Shown here: piece after piece, positions 1 through 10,153 of the stretch
How the letters are laid out: every line of letters begins with the position of its first letter
Position numbering within the stretch: position 1 is the stretch's first letter
DNA from: Symbiodinium natans
Lineage: Eukaryota; Sar; Dinophyceae; Suessiales; Symbiodiniaceae
Direction of reading: 5' to 3'
DNA: 64,000 nt
Assembly (NCBI GenBank): GCA_905221605.1
Contig: CAJNDS010002774.1
Span: forward strand, 124,001-188,000
The notes under the pieces: model-generated
What the model was told of the DNA's origin: nothing
Databases searched by the model: none
The model's input: the letters and a program-made list of their open reading frames with translations, nothing else
Made by a program: the position numbers and the translations under genes

Positions 1-57
1 CGGCGGAGCCTTTGGTGAAGCCTTCGGCGGCGTCTTGGGCGTGTTTGACGTGCTTGC

Positions 58-200
58 TCCTGCCGGTGGTGGCCCTGGAGGCGGGGGCGGCGTCGAGCCG
101 CGCGCTGCCGGTGGGAGCGCTGCCGGAGGGGGCGTTGCCGGTGGGGGCATTGCCGGCCGGGGCGTTGCCTGCGGGGGCATTGCCGGCCGCGTTGTCGCAG
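58..200. repeat. GC-rich degenerate minisatellite
   Basis: About nine imperfect copies of a 15-18 bp GC-rich unit with core GCCGGTGGGGGCATTG. All frames read as low-complexity Gly/Ala/Val or Pro/Ala/Leu, so the open frames across it are not evidence for a gene. The array may be truncated by the left window edge. Confidence 0.6.
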
Positions 201-719
201 GGCGCGCCTGTCAGGGCCATGAACTACGCCACACCGTGAGCATGATGGAGACCATGCTGGGCAAAGCGTGCCCAACAACCGCAACATCTAGGGCAAGGCT
301 GTGCAACATCATCGAACTAGCTGCAATGCATGCATCAGAACCTGACACCTACATGGTCTCCCATATGTCAGCCGGCTATGGCACAAGTTATACCGACATC
401 ACCGAAAGGCTTGGAAAGCAGCGTAAAATGTCCCCATGCACAGTCCCTCCATATTCCATCGGGCCTTTTCCGTGGGCCTCAGCTTGTGGGGCGGTGGCAC
501 CTGGAGCGCGGTGGGTTGGGAGGTTCCATGCACATGTATGCAGCAAAAGGACCTCAGACTCCACTACCAAAAGCCTCCGCCTATCTGGATGGCAGCAAAG
601 GTTCTGAGGTTTCTGAGCACACAACATGAGCAACCAAGCCTGCACACCATCATTTCACGGCAAGACCATTTGTCAACAAACTCTGCAAAAAGCTCTGAGA
701 GCCCAACCCTGAACAATCC

Positions 720-835
720 CAGCGTCCTAAAGCCATCTAAAGCCCGAGCCCCCAAAACCCCTTGCCCCTTGAACACCCCTTAACAGCCCTTAACTTCTGA
801 ACCCCTAAACACCTTCCATCAACAAAGCCCCGGAA
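720..835. repeat. decayed telomere-like CCCTAA patch
   Basis: Runs such as CCCTTGAACACCCCTTAACAGCCCTTAAC and CCCCTAAACACC keep the spacing and composition of CCCTAAA telomere repeats but are heavily mutated. They fall between otherwise unique sequence, so this is interstitial and not a chromosome end. Confidence 0.5.
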
Positions 836-1930
836 GCCCTGAATGCTTTCCTGGGGGCGTGACGACCGCCCCGACCGACCCAGGCTTTCTCTTTTTGGCC
901 TCCTCGTGAGCCTGCAGAGGCGTATTGCCCACTCACGGGAACGCTATCCGAACATCGACAATAAAGAGCGAGGCATAAGAAAGGGATAACACGAATGAAT
1001 GATAGTCAGAATGAAAGAGTTGCAAGAAGACACCATGTACTGAAAAGCAAAGGATATGAAGTCTACGGAGAATACTAGACTAACAGGAACAGCAAAATTC
1101 ACAAACACAATTACACAAACAACCACAATAATGGCCATAAGCAACATGAGAAAAAAAAAGCCGCAACTAACCATGTTGATCTAGTTACGGATCTTTTTGC
1201 TAGCATTCAACCATGTTGCAGCTTAAGAGGTTAACAGCTTGACATTGCCATGGTTCGCGACATTTACATCTACGGTCTCAGCAACAAACAATAATGGCAG
1301 GCGCAGCTAGATTTGAGACGATGATGTAGCTAAAGGGATCATGAAACAATGGTTCTTGGAATGTTGAACCAACGACTCGACAGGCGGATAACGAACGCGG
1401 TGCACACATATCCGCAGATAATAGCATGCATCAAGTTTTTGATAACGAACATTCGAAGCCCCCCTCAGAATCCAAGTACTCCCCCCCGTTTCCATCCATT
1501 CCCTTTGTACCAAGCCGGTTTACCCATGAGATTTGATCTCCACCCCGGCAACCGAGAATTCCCAACAACTCCCTCTCTGGACGGACACACAGCTCGTGTC
1601 GATACCCTCCTTTGCCTTCACGTGGGCAACTGAGGCCTGCCAGATGAGGGTGCAAGCTACGGAGCTTGCAAGACCGGACCAGGTTGGCAAAGTTCACCCG
1701 TGGTTCCCCCAAGTCACCAAGCGCAAGATCAAACAGGGCCACGCGATAGCCGACAGCCTTTCCAACACAGCTTAGTCGCACCGTGGACACTCTGTCAATC
1801 ATGTTCGCGCTGCCCGGACCAGCCAGCTACTTGTATTGTCAAAGTTCTGAGATCCACTGGTCAAATCCTCGGACATAACGACCTGCCATTAGGCCAAAAC
1901 CATCGGAGATGGATTTGCTTCAAGACCCTG
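836..1930. other. no recognised gene
   Basis: Nothing recognisable on either strand. Positions 944-1174 are AT-rich and give a hydrophobic minus-strand frame, but the hydrophobicity follows from composition and no family is suggested. Confidence 0.4.
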
Positions 1931-1935
1931 ACCTG

Positions 1936-2193
1936 CCACAACACCCTTAGCCTTAAACCCTGAACACCCTTTAAACCCTGATAAATCTAATTCGTGACTC
2001 CAAGTGAAGCCTCATGGCACTACTGAAGGCGCACGTGTAAAGAAACCGAATGTCCGGAACCCGAGCCATGCCTGTAAACCCTCAACCCAAGAACCTAAGG
2101 GTCCTTTAACCACACCCTTGGAAACCCTAAACCCTCCTAACAATGGCAGACTAGACCCCTAAACCCTAAACCCTAAACCCTGAACCCTAAACA
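1936..2193. repeat. interstitial telomere-like repeats (CCCTAAA)
   Basis: Decayed CCCTAAA units run from about 1936 and become nearly perfect at 2156-2193, with four units in a row plus one variant (CCCTGAA). The strand carrying CCCTAAA is the plus strand. Flanks are unique sequence on both sides. Confidence 0.75.
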
Positions 2194-3198
2194 CCTCGAA
2201 AGCCCTGTGAAGATCTCCCAGCCTCGATAGCCTTCCGGAGGCTCCTGCTCTGCACTTTTGAGAGTTCTTGAAGGGACTATGTTGATGGCACCCAGAATCC
2301 ACTACTAGCTCAAGAAACCCCACAAAAATATGTAAAAAAAGATATTCATCCCTATGTTCCCTTTATAAGGAAGACTTCTTCCTTTTCTTTGGGGGAGGGG
2401 GTTCTTAAGCAAATAGTTAGTTGCTGCTTAGGATTTGGCATCGTTCACGCCAGCACCGCAGGGTCCGAGTCTCAATTCCTCTGTTCCCCTCTCGGATGGC
2501 TCCGTGCGCTTCGACTTAGGCGTTAGTGAAACCGTGTGGGGTTTTTTGCCGTCAGCTCCTTGTGGCGCCCTGCTGCGCATCTGATGACACCTGCAGGAAG
2601 GCTGCGGAGCTGAGTGAGTCCATGGATCAGACGAGCCATCCCGGGCAGAAAGCAAGCTGCCAAGCTTGTGTCAACGGAAGAAGGCTTCAATAAAGAACAG
2701 GTCTCCTCTTCTCCCTGCTGGCCTCCTTCGGGGGTGGCTTCGGCGGAGCCTGTACAGAGTCGGAGCCCTCGTGTACGTATGTGTATGTGCATAACATGCT
2801 ACATTCCTGTGAGAAATCACGAGACGGAGCAAGGCCCGAAACGAGCGCGTCGACTGTGGTGTGGTCTGTATCACTGTGTCGGTCATCAGCTTCTAGATGC
2901 TTGCTCTGCGCGGCGGATTGGCAGGCTCGTCATCGTCTCTCTGTTCCTTGACCAAGTGCCCTACTCGACGAACAGCATCAATAGGCAACAGTCATACGGC
3001 ACAATCTCGAAAGTTGTTGCCGTCAACAGGTCAAAAGGTTATTTAAAGAACCTGCACATCACAAATCGCTAGATAAAGTATGGATTATCTTGTTATCTTG
3101 GTAATATCAGCCAGCGTAAAGCAGGCAGCAGAACAGCAGCCCCTTCCCCAAAACTTGAGATCTGGGCTACGAAAGCTAGAAACGCGGCTGAGCCTGAC

Positions 3199-3488
3199 CA
3201 AGAGGGGGGGGGGCCTGAAAAGGGTGGGGGGGGGGCCAAAAGGGGGGGGGCCCCCCCCCCCTCCCCAGAAATCAATTAAGGCGACCCTGAAGGGGGGGGG
3301 GGGTTAAGGTTGATTCTGTCAATCCTATAAGGGGGGGGGGAGGGGGGCCCCCCCCCCGCAGGCGTTTATCTCTTTGATTTTCATACCACTTAAGGGTCGG
3401 GGTCGCTTGTTGACCCAGCTGAACACTAGAGAGAAGACTTGTAAGCGACAACTCTCGCGAGCTCCAAGGAGCTAGCTTTCGTGACTGG
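3199..3488. repeat. G-run/C-run dispersed element, copy 1
   Basis: Several runs of 9-12 G, some followed directly by 9-10 C (so self-complementary), lie at 3205-3358. A tail at about 3437-3488 closely matches the tail of the element at 54.95-55.2 kb. The tail holds the hairpin AGCTCC-AA-GGAGCT followed by AGCTTTCGTGACTGG, the latter identical in both copies. The element type is unknown; the paired occurrence suggests a dispersed, probably mobile, repeat. Confidence 0.6.
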
Positions 3489-3835
3489 GCGAGCAGTTAC
3501 GCGCAGTTAAAGAGAAGCCCCTCGCACCTTTGGCGGGGTCTTTGGCGCAGGCGAGACCTCACGGTTGGCTCTTGCAATCAAATCACTCTCGGCTGCTTGG
3601 CCAACTTGGCACATCTCCCGGTAAGGTCTGACTTCAATTTGGCAGAGAACATTGCAACTTGCGAGCTTGCAACATGGCATGATCATGGCTGCAAGCCGCG
3701 CAAGTACAGCAGATGATGCGGGACTTATCCTGGCTGGCCGCGCCGTCAACTAACTAGCACGCTCTAGTTTCTCTAGTTGCTGGGCTCAGGAAAGATTCTC
3801 TAAGTCCAGGAGTACGAAGGACGGGCGACGCAAAG

Positions 3836-3896
3836 ATAGATGGACAGATAGATGGACACGTACCTGACACGTGGATAGGTAGATAGCGAGAGAGAA
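3836..3896. repeat. decayed GATA/GGACA short repeat
   Basis: Interrupted GATAGATGGACA-like units alternate with GATAGG/TAGATAG. A minor decayed microsatellite with no coding signal nearby. Confidence 0.4.
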
Positions 3897-5379
3897 GCAG
3901 GGAAGAAAGACTGGTGGACAGATTCAAATAGCAGAACATGGCCTTCAAGATCTTCTCCTGCTCTTCTTGGGCTTCAATTCGCCTGTACGCGGAAGCAATC
4001 TGTCACTCCATTTAGATGCTCATCAAGGCGATCAGGCAAGGGGGTGGCATCCTCTGTTGTCTGCAGCGGCGACTCGATGGATGGACAATGTGGATACATG
4101 ACCCTGGGTTGCATGTCATCCTTGTGCCTCCGTGTCGTACCAACAGCATCAGAATGTGCAAAAATGCACGGTTTTGATGTGCCTGACCAGCTCGTCGGCC
4201 GAAGGATCGTACTGCGCGGGAGGGGCAGATTTGTCGATCCCTTGTTGCACATCTCATGAACTAAAATTCGAAAGTGTTCCCTGACAACATGCAATCAGAG
4301 TGCACCCCCTGTGAGGGTTCTATGGACACGCGGGGAGAGCACAGATCTGAAGCAACAGACATTAGAAGATCAGAACAACATGCAACCGTATGCAACCTCG
4401 AAAGGTCAGAGCGACTCTTTTTTGCCGGCACGGGCCAGTCTCAAGCAGGCGGGTGGCACCCAGGCTCGGAGGAAGCACAGGCTAGTTCTGGATATTCTGG
4501 ATGTGCATAGATTCAGAAGCACTCCTACCTTTGGTCCTGCTTGGTGGTGCATTACAGAAAGAGACCACGACAAGCTGACAAGCTCAGGTCACAAAGAGCA
4601 GTGATCGTATGTGCCTGGAGAGGATTAAAGATGAAGGAAGCTGAGTGAGGCTGCGGGTGGCGAGGGATGGGGCGCACTCCTTGCCTTAAACCACCTGCCC
4701 ACTCGCGTGCAGCTGCGGAATGTCATGCGGATCTCGGCCATTGTTCGTGGCCCTTTCGTTCTGAAGCTCCGATCATGGCTGCTACGTTCTGCTACATGTT
4801 GCCATATGTTGCCACCGGGTCCACTGCGAAGGGATGATGATACTTTTGGGGCCGAACACTGACCAGAACAAGTCGAAGCGCACAGGCTTGCGGCTCGTGA
4901 ACCGAATGTAACCCTCGCTGACACAGCCCGGGGACGGAAGTACAACTGCGCCCATCTTTGCTTACGAGCCTTCCTAAACCTAGACTGCTTGGGTTGAGGA
5001 ATTCAAGGGCCCTTTGCAGGGTCGGCAAGGAAGAAGGGAGAGCACAGGGAGCTCTGCCCTTGCTCTCTCCTGCCTGTTTGAAGGCTTTCGCATCCCCGGG
5101 CAGAATTGAAAACATCTGGGAAGCACCGGCTGCCCGAGGCTCCCACGGAACGTTCAGAGCAGTCGAATCTCCGATGCTCAGAGCTTTCCCCCCTCCACCT
5201 GCCACTGAATCAGGGCCTGGAATCCTGCAACCTCCTGCCTATACTCTTGAGTACATCCCGCGCTCACTCTACGACCTCCACGCAAAGCCGAGTTCTTCTA
5301 CGAAAGAAGCCCTGAACCAACCCTTTCCGCACCGACCCCAACGTTCCCCCGCCCTCCCCCCATTTGAACATTCTCAATG

Positions 5380-5492
5380 TGACTAATTGTATTAGTGTGA
5401 ATATTGTTATTGCTAATAGTATTGCTACGATTAGTATTACTATTATTGTTATTACTACAAATATTCTTATTATTCTGCTTAAAACAAAAAAG
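5380..5492. repeat. AT-rich decayed trinucleotide (ATT/TTA) tract
   Basis: About 110 bp dominated by ATT, TTA and ATA triplets, in sharp contrast to the GC-rich surroundings. It looks like a mutated trinucleotide microsatellite. Confidence 0.6.
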
Positions 5493-5624
5493 ATATAAAG
5501 CTGAGCCCTTCTCGCCTCCAGGAGCGCCTCATAGAGGCAGCCGTCGCTGAAGGGATCCAGGCGGGAGCAAACCTCACAACAGAAAATCTCTCGGAGGGGA
5601 GGGCCTTCTAAGGGGCTTCTTAAA

Positions 5625-5860
5625 GGGGGCTTGGGGTTTAGGGTTTAGGGTGTAGGGTTTAGGGTTTAGAGTTTAGGGTTTAGGGGCTTAGAACGAGGCG
5701 CTGATATCGGGTTAGGCTAGGGGCTTATCAGGGGGCGTATAAGGGCTTTCAGGGTTAGGAGGCTTAGAAGGGGCTGTTAGGGGCTTATAACGGGCTTGTA
5801 AGGGGCTGATTAGGGGCTTATAAGGGGCTTGTAAGCGCTTTAAGGGCTAGGTCACGAAGG
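5625..5860. repeat. interstitial TTTAGGG repeats grading into GGGGCTTATAA-like units
   Basis: Positions 5631-5690 hold about seven TTTAGGG units with single-base variants. Downstream to about 5860 the sequence becomes a looser array of GGGGCTTATAAGGGGCTTGTAA-type units, 10-12 bp each. The second part may descend from the first by mutation and slippage. Confidence 0.7.
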
Positions 5861-6431
5861 GCTCTGGTATGAGGCCTCTCTTACTTCCAGCTCTACATTC
5901 CCTCGCCTTCCTAGCCTTGGCCTGGGGCGACCTCAGCTCCCGGCACCATGCGCGGCTACGGCCGCGGTGGCCACCTGCAAATGGGCCTCGACACGATCCG
6001 CGGATCTCCGAAACTTGAACGTGACATAACGTGAAGCTTCCGAAGTCTCAAAGCACGGGGAAAGCAGACGTCCTGTGGCCGTTGGACTTGGGCATCGGCC
6101 GCGCTCGCACGCACTCGGTGGCCTGGGAGCTACGAATAGTATCGGAATGCTTCGATCTCCGCTGTTGCATGTAAGCAAGCTGCGTGTGATAATCGGTTGC
6201 GAACCGCTAGCAACAGGCACAAGATTCTTTCACTGATTCTGATTCGGAGGTCTGCGAAGTGCACAGCACCCGCACCCACTTCCACGCACTTACGCAACCT
6301 CTCCGAGCCATTGCTACCTGCTAGCAGGGCAATGTTGGAAAATTATTGGACTAGGAGAGTGCCAGGAAGCGGGGCTCCTTGAAAATAGCAGTGGGCCCCG
6401 GAGGGCCCTCAACCCGCAAACGAAGTCCGAA

Positions 6432-7160
6432 ATGTCTCTAAACAAACTGACACTACGCTCCCACAGCCCTGCACCCGCAACACATTCCTACCCATTAGAA
6501 AGTAATGAGGAATCCAAGCACACCGAAGCCACACCCTTCAAAGACAGAAGACATTTGAGAATTCTTTGGCCTCCTGTAGCGGCTGAGGGTGGCACTCCGG
6601 AGTTTTTCCAGGCCACGGTGGAGGAGAAGCGCTCCACGCTGCGTTGCAACAGGGCGGGGGGCGGTGGGGGCCTTAAAAAACTCAGAAGTGTTTTTCTGTT
6701 GTCACTTAAGAAGCCTGGTTTTTGTAGCGGGTGTGTCCGAATTGCAGCATCCTGCCGCAAACTGGGGATCATGGGGACATGTGCAGAATCGAGACTGATC
6801 CAGGGCCCATACCCAAGATTATTCATCCGTCCCTGTATCCTCCACATCCCTCCACGACTCCACAACCGTTCAAATGCTCAAAGGCCAACACCACCTCACA
6901 CAAAAGGCACGAACGACAAAAGAAAGGGGGGCACCAGCGGCTGCGTCACGCCGCTTCCTCCACTCTCCGACAGGCAGGTGAGCCCTGGGAAGATCGCATG
7001 TGTCACAGTTATTAGTGGGGCACTAGTTTGGGGCGGCATCTGGCTGGCATCTTGGTTCAATTGCGGTGCGTTGAGACGTCTGCGCGCGCTACTGTGCGAA
7101 CCGAGAGCATGGACACCTCCTCGCATTGCTGCCAACTGCCTCCATTCCCAAATGCCTTAA
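6432..7160 (+). CDS. long open frame, unknown (doubtful)
   Basis: An uninterrupted 242-codon frame starting with ATG. I recognise no family. Composition is rich in Arg, Pro, Ser and Cys, which is more like non-coding frames here than like a conserved protein. There is one hydrophobic stretch near residues 190-208 (around ITVISGALVWGG-like sequence) that could be a membrane segment. Its length is notable because only about a tenth of an ORF this long is expected by chance in 64 kb of this composition (rough estimate), but there is no splice or domain support. Confidence 0.2.
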   Translation: MSLNKLTLRSHSPAPATHSYPLESNEESKHTEATPFKDRRHLRILWPPVAAEGGTPEFFQATVEEKRSTLRCNRAGGGGGLKKLRSVFLLSLKKPGFCSGCVRIAASCRKLGIMGTCAESRLIQGPYPRLFIRPCILHIPPRLHNRSNAQRPTPPHTKGTNDKRKGGTSGCVTPLPPLSDRQVSPGKIACVTVISGALVWGGIWLASWFNCGALRRLRALLCEPRAWTPPRIAANCLHSQMP

Positions 7161-7792
7161 CCTGCTACGTCCCGGTGTGCTGCGGCTCTGAACAGCTATT
7201 CCCTGAAGTAAGGCTACTGCCAAGTAGGCTGGCTATGCTGGAGTAGAACCCTTCGGGGTCCACGACCTGAGCTCAGGTTTCAGATATTGAATAAGTGCAA
7301 GCGGAACTTGTTTTGAATGTGACATTGGTGCTGCGAGTGAAGGATTACAGCGAGTTCAGGTGCCGCGACTGAATGGCCTGAGCACAATTGCTAGACTGAG
7401 CCACGGCTACGGGGGCTTGAAATTCCTCCGAGCAAGGCGAGGTTGGCTTCTGAAACAAATCCAATGTCCCCTGCCAGTCTTCATGAACAGATGGTAAGAT
7501 CTGATTTCGAATCGGTATGCCTCAACAACCAGCTATTCAACAGAAACGGCAAAATGAAACCGCTCTCCCGCGGCAGCCACCTCTTCTGGCCGCCCTCCGG
7601 CACGCTGATGGACTGCGGGGCTGTCAATGGAAGCATCCCGAACGTCTGGGCACTGGCCAATCGTTGTACATTGACTAACACCAACTGAAGACTTCAGCAG
7701 CGATTGACTGCATGCAGCCGACAACAGCAAGCAAAAGTGGAAACCCATGATGAGTGCAGACGCCTCAGCTCAAGAGACCTCAGCAGCACCCT

Positions 7793-8615
7793 TCAAGCAT
7801 GTGATGAGCCGACATGTGGATCAAGGTAAAGCTGGGAAGCCCGGTGACGCCTCAGAGCTGATTCTAATTCAATCTCTTGTTCTCCCGTCCTCGGCTCAAG
7901 AATAGCTCCCCGAGCTCCTTTGGGGAGGCACCTCCAGGCACATGAGCCAACCACCCCTATACTCTCCCGACTTATTTCCAGCACATTGGCGTCAGTTGCG
8001 ACGGTCGACGAAACACTCCAGCGAGGGGCCCCGGCCTCTGCGCACAGCGGAAGTAATCTCCCGGACATCATCCACAGTGGCCGGGTCGACCTCCATGCAG
8101 CAGTTGAAAGCATCATTCTGACTTCAGGCTTGGCTTACATGTCATGTTGGAGCATGTCTGCAATCCATGAAGCAAGCCGAGAAGAAACAAAACAAAACAA
8201 AAAACAACGGACCCTAGACCAAAATGCATGACAGTTGAAGCGCCACAGTCAATCCTTGCCTGGTGGCACAAGCCACAGCGGAGAAGGACAACCTCCGAAG
8301 TAGATTTATGTAGTCGGGCTGCGCGGTTGCGAAGCAACTCGAGAGCGTCTTGACATGCAAAGTCCCAGCCGAGCAGATGCTGATGAGGTCTTTTGCACAT
8401 GCGTTGAGCCCTAGAAGGCTGAACTGTCCCTTCTTGCAGGCCTCGAAGTGATCCTCGTCATCCATGGCGGTTCGTAACAGGACATTGCCTGGCGATGCTT
8501 CGGGACAGGCTCTGAGTTTACGGACCCGCTCTGACTTGAGGGAAAGAAAGCGCTTAAGAAGCTTCAACGCTTGGGTCACAAGTAGCCAAGCTGGCAAGAG
8601 AAAGCTCAATACCAA
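7793..8615 (-). CDS. candidate coding region, unknown
   Basis: Three coding-like stretches on the minus strand in different frames, so if real they are separate exons. At 8615-8350 a frame with an N-terminal hydrophobic stretch leads into an acidic segment containing AMDDEDHFEACKKGQF. At 8125-8010 a frame reads MEVDPATVDDVREITSAV after a possible acceptor CAG. At 7920-7793 a frame contains EQEIELESALRRHRASQL. No domain is recognised and joins are not resolved. This may equally be a decayed gene or chance open frames. Confidence 0.2.
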
Positions 8616-8821
8616 AGGCCTTGATTGTTTTCGAGGGCTTTCAATACCCAGGATGGCCCCTACAAACCCTCGTTAAGAATATTCCTGAATATGATCCTCT
8701 TTCGCCCAAGAAGGGAAAATGTAAAATGTCCCAAGGGCCTACCGAGATACCTTTGGAATATCTAGTCTTCAGTGTGTGGCCACAGCGGCTTGCAGTTCAG
8801 GCATCTGAGTTCCCTAAACCC

Positions 8822-8912
8822 GAAGCACCCTAGACCCTAAGAAACGGTTTCGGTTTAGGGTTCAGGGTTTAGGAATTAGGGATGAGGGTTTAGGGTTTAG
8901 GGTTTGGAGCTT
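8822..8912. repeat. telomere-like repeats in inverted orientation
   Basis: CCCTAGACCCTAAG on the left faces GGTTTAGGGTTCAGGGTTTAGG on the right across an AAACGGTTTC centre, so the two telomere-like arms can pair. The right arm continues to about 8912 with three clean TTTAGGG units. Confidence 0.65.
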
Positions 8913-9482
8913 CCCTTCAGCAACACCCCCAACGCCCCAAGCGCGCGAAGCCCATACCCGGCAAGCCGCAAAAGCCGATCCGCACCCCTCCGTTGACCCG
9001 AAAGCCCTCCACGCTTCCCAGCCTTAAGGGACCCCGAATGTAGAAACCCCAAATAGTGGGATACCTTAACCCAATGAGGTACCCCCATGGTACCCCGGAA
9101 TGTCGGAAACCCCCAAACCCTCAACCCTATAAACCCCTGAAACTTCCCCCATGTTCTCGGCTGCTCTCAAAGTCTCCAAAGACTCTGCTGAAAACAGCCA
9201 AGGCATGGCCTGCGCAGAGGCCACCTTGGCCACGTCGAATTTAGAGGGGAGGGCGAAAATTAAAAGGGGTCGAGAGCGGGCTTAAGGGAGAGCTTCCAGG
9301 GGGGGGTTTAACGGTAAAACGGTTTGACTGATATTGATGCGGTTGGGCTTGCTTGCGTAGAGCCTCGGGGTTTTAGATTCTAGTGTTCTGCAAAGACGGG
9401 CGGCGCTAGCCTTAGGCCAAGGGTTCGGGGCTGAGTCGGCATTTGATCTGAGGTCCTTAGGGTCAATACAAGCAAACATTTT

Positions 9483-9523
9483 ATGTATATGTATATGTAT
9501 ATACATATATATATATATATATG
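9483..9523. repeat. (TA)n / TATATG microsatellite
   Basis: Three ATGTAT units followed by ATACATATATATATATATAT, alternating purine-pyrimidine throughout. Self-complementary and likely to be unstable. Confidence 0.85.
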
Positions 9524-9759
9524 CTACCCCCCTCCAAAACCCTACGTTTAAGAAAAAAATCAGCGAGCATCAATGTTTCATATGACAGGCTTCAACATGG
9601 TGCCTCTTTAAGGCTATGACGTCGTTAAAAGACACATGTATCTCCTGCCATGAAAGAATCTTCATTACCATGCCTTTGGCAATTCTCGCTATTCGCGCCG
9701 TCCTCTAGGAGGACTTAAAATGATGAATCTCTTGGGCACTACTCAAGCTTGAAACAAAG

Positions 9760-9860
9760 CCTTAACCTTTAAACCCTATAGGGTTGAGGTTTAACGGTTA
9801 ATGGTTCGGATTCATGTATGTAAACTGAAGCCCATAGAGTTTAAACCTTAAGGGCTCAAG
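9760..9860. repeat. decayed inverted AAACCC/GGGTTT patch
   Basis: CTTTAAACCCTATAGGGTTGAGGTTTAA forms a short palindrome of telomere-like words, repeated more loosely by GTTTAAACCTTAAGGGC at 9838-9855. Confidence 0.45.
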
Positions 9861-10153
9861 GTTGGGCATTTGGCCGTGCTAGCTAGTCGTGTCGTCCTCT
9901 TGGGGGGTAACAGGTTGAAGAAGTGGACGTGTGTGATCGAGGCGACTGAGTTTGAGGAGTGCGAAAGCCACAGCATACTGATGAAGCTGCGTCAGGCTGG
10001 TGGTTGAGTGTCTTTGTGACGACGAAGTCTGGGAGCTTCTAGATCCACCCAGCTAGAAGGACTAGGGCCGTAGCAGGTTCTACGTCGTGGCTGAGTTGCC
10101 TGTCAAACTATTTTGGCCCATGCGGCGGATTCGGCAGCATCCTTCAATGCGTG

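Noticed and set aside
944-1174. Hydrophobic small membrane protein on the minus strand
   Set aside because: AT-rich DNA read in this frame gives Val/Ile/Phe by composition; no signal, splice site or homologue recognised.
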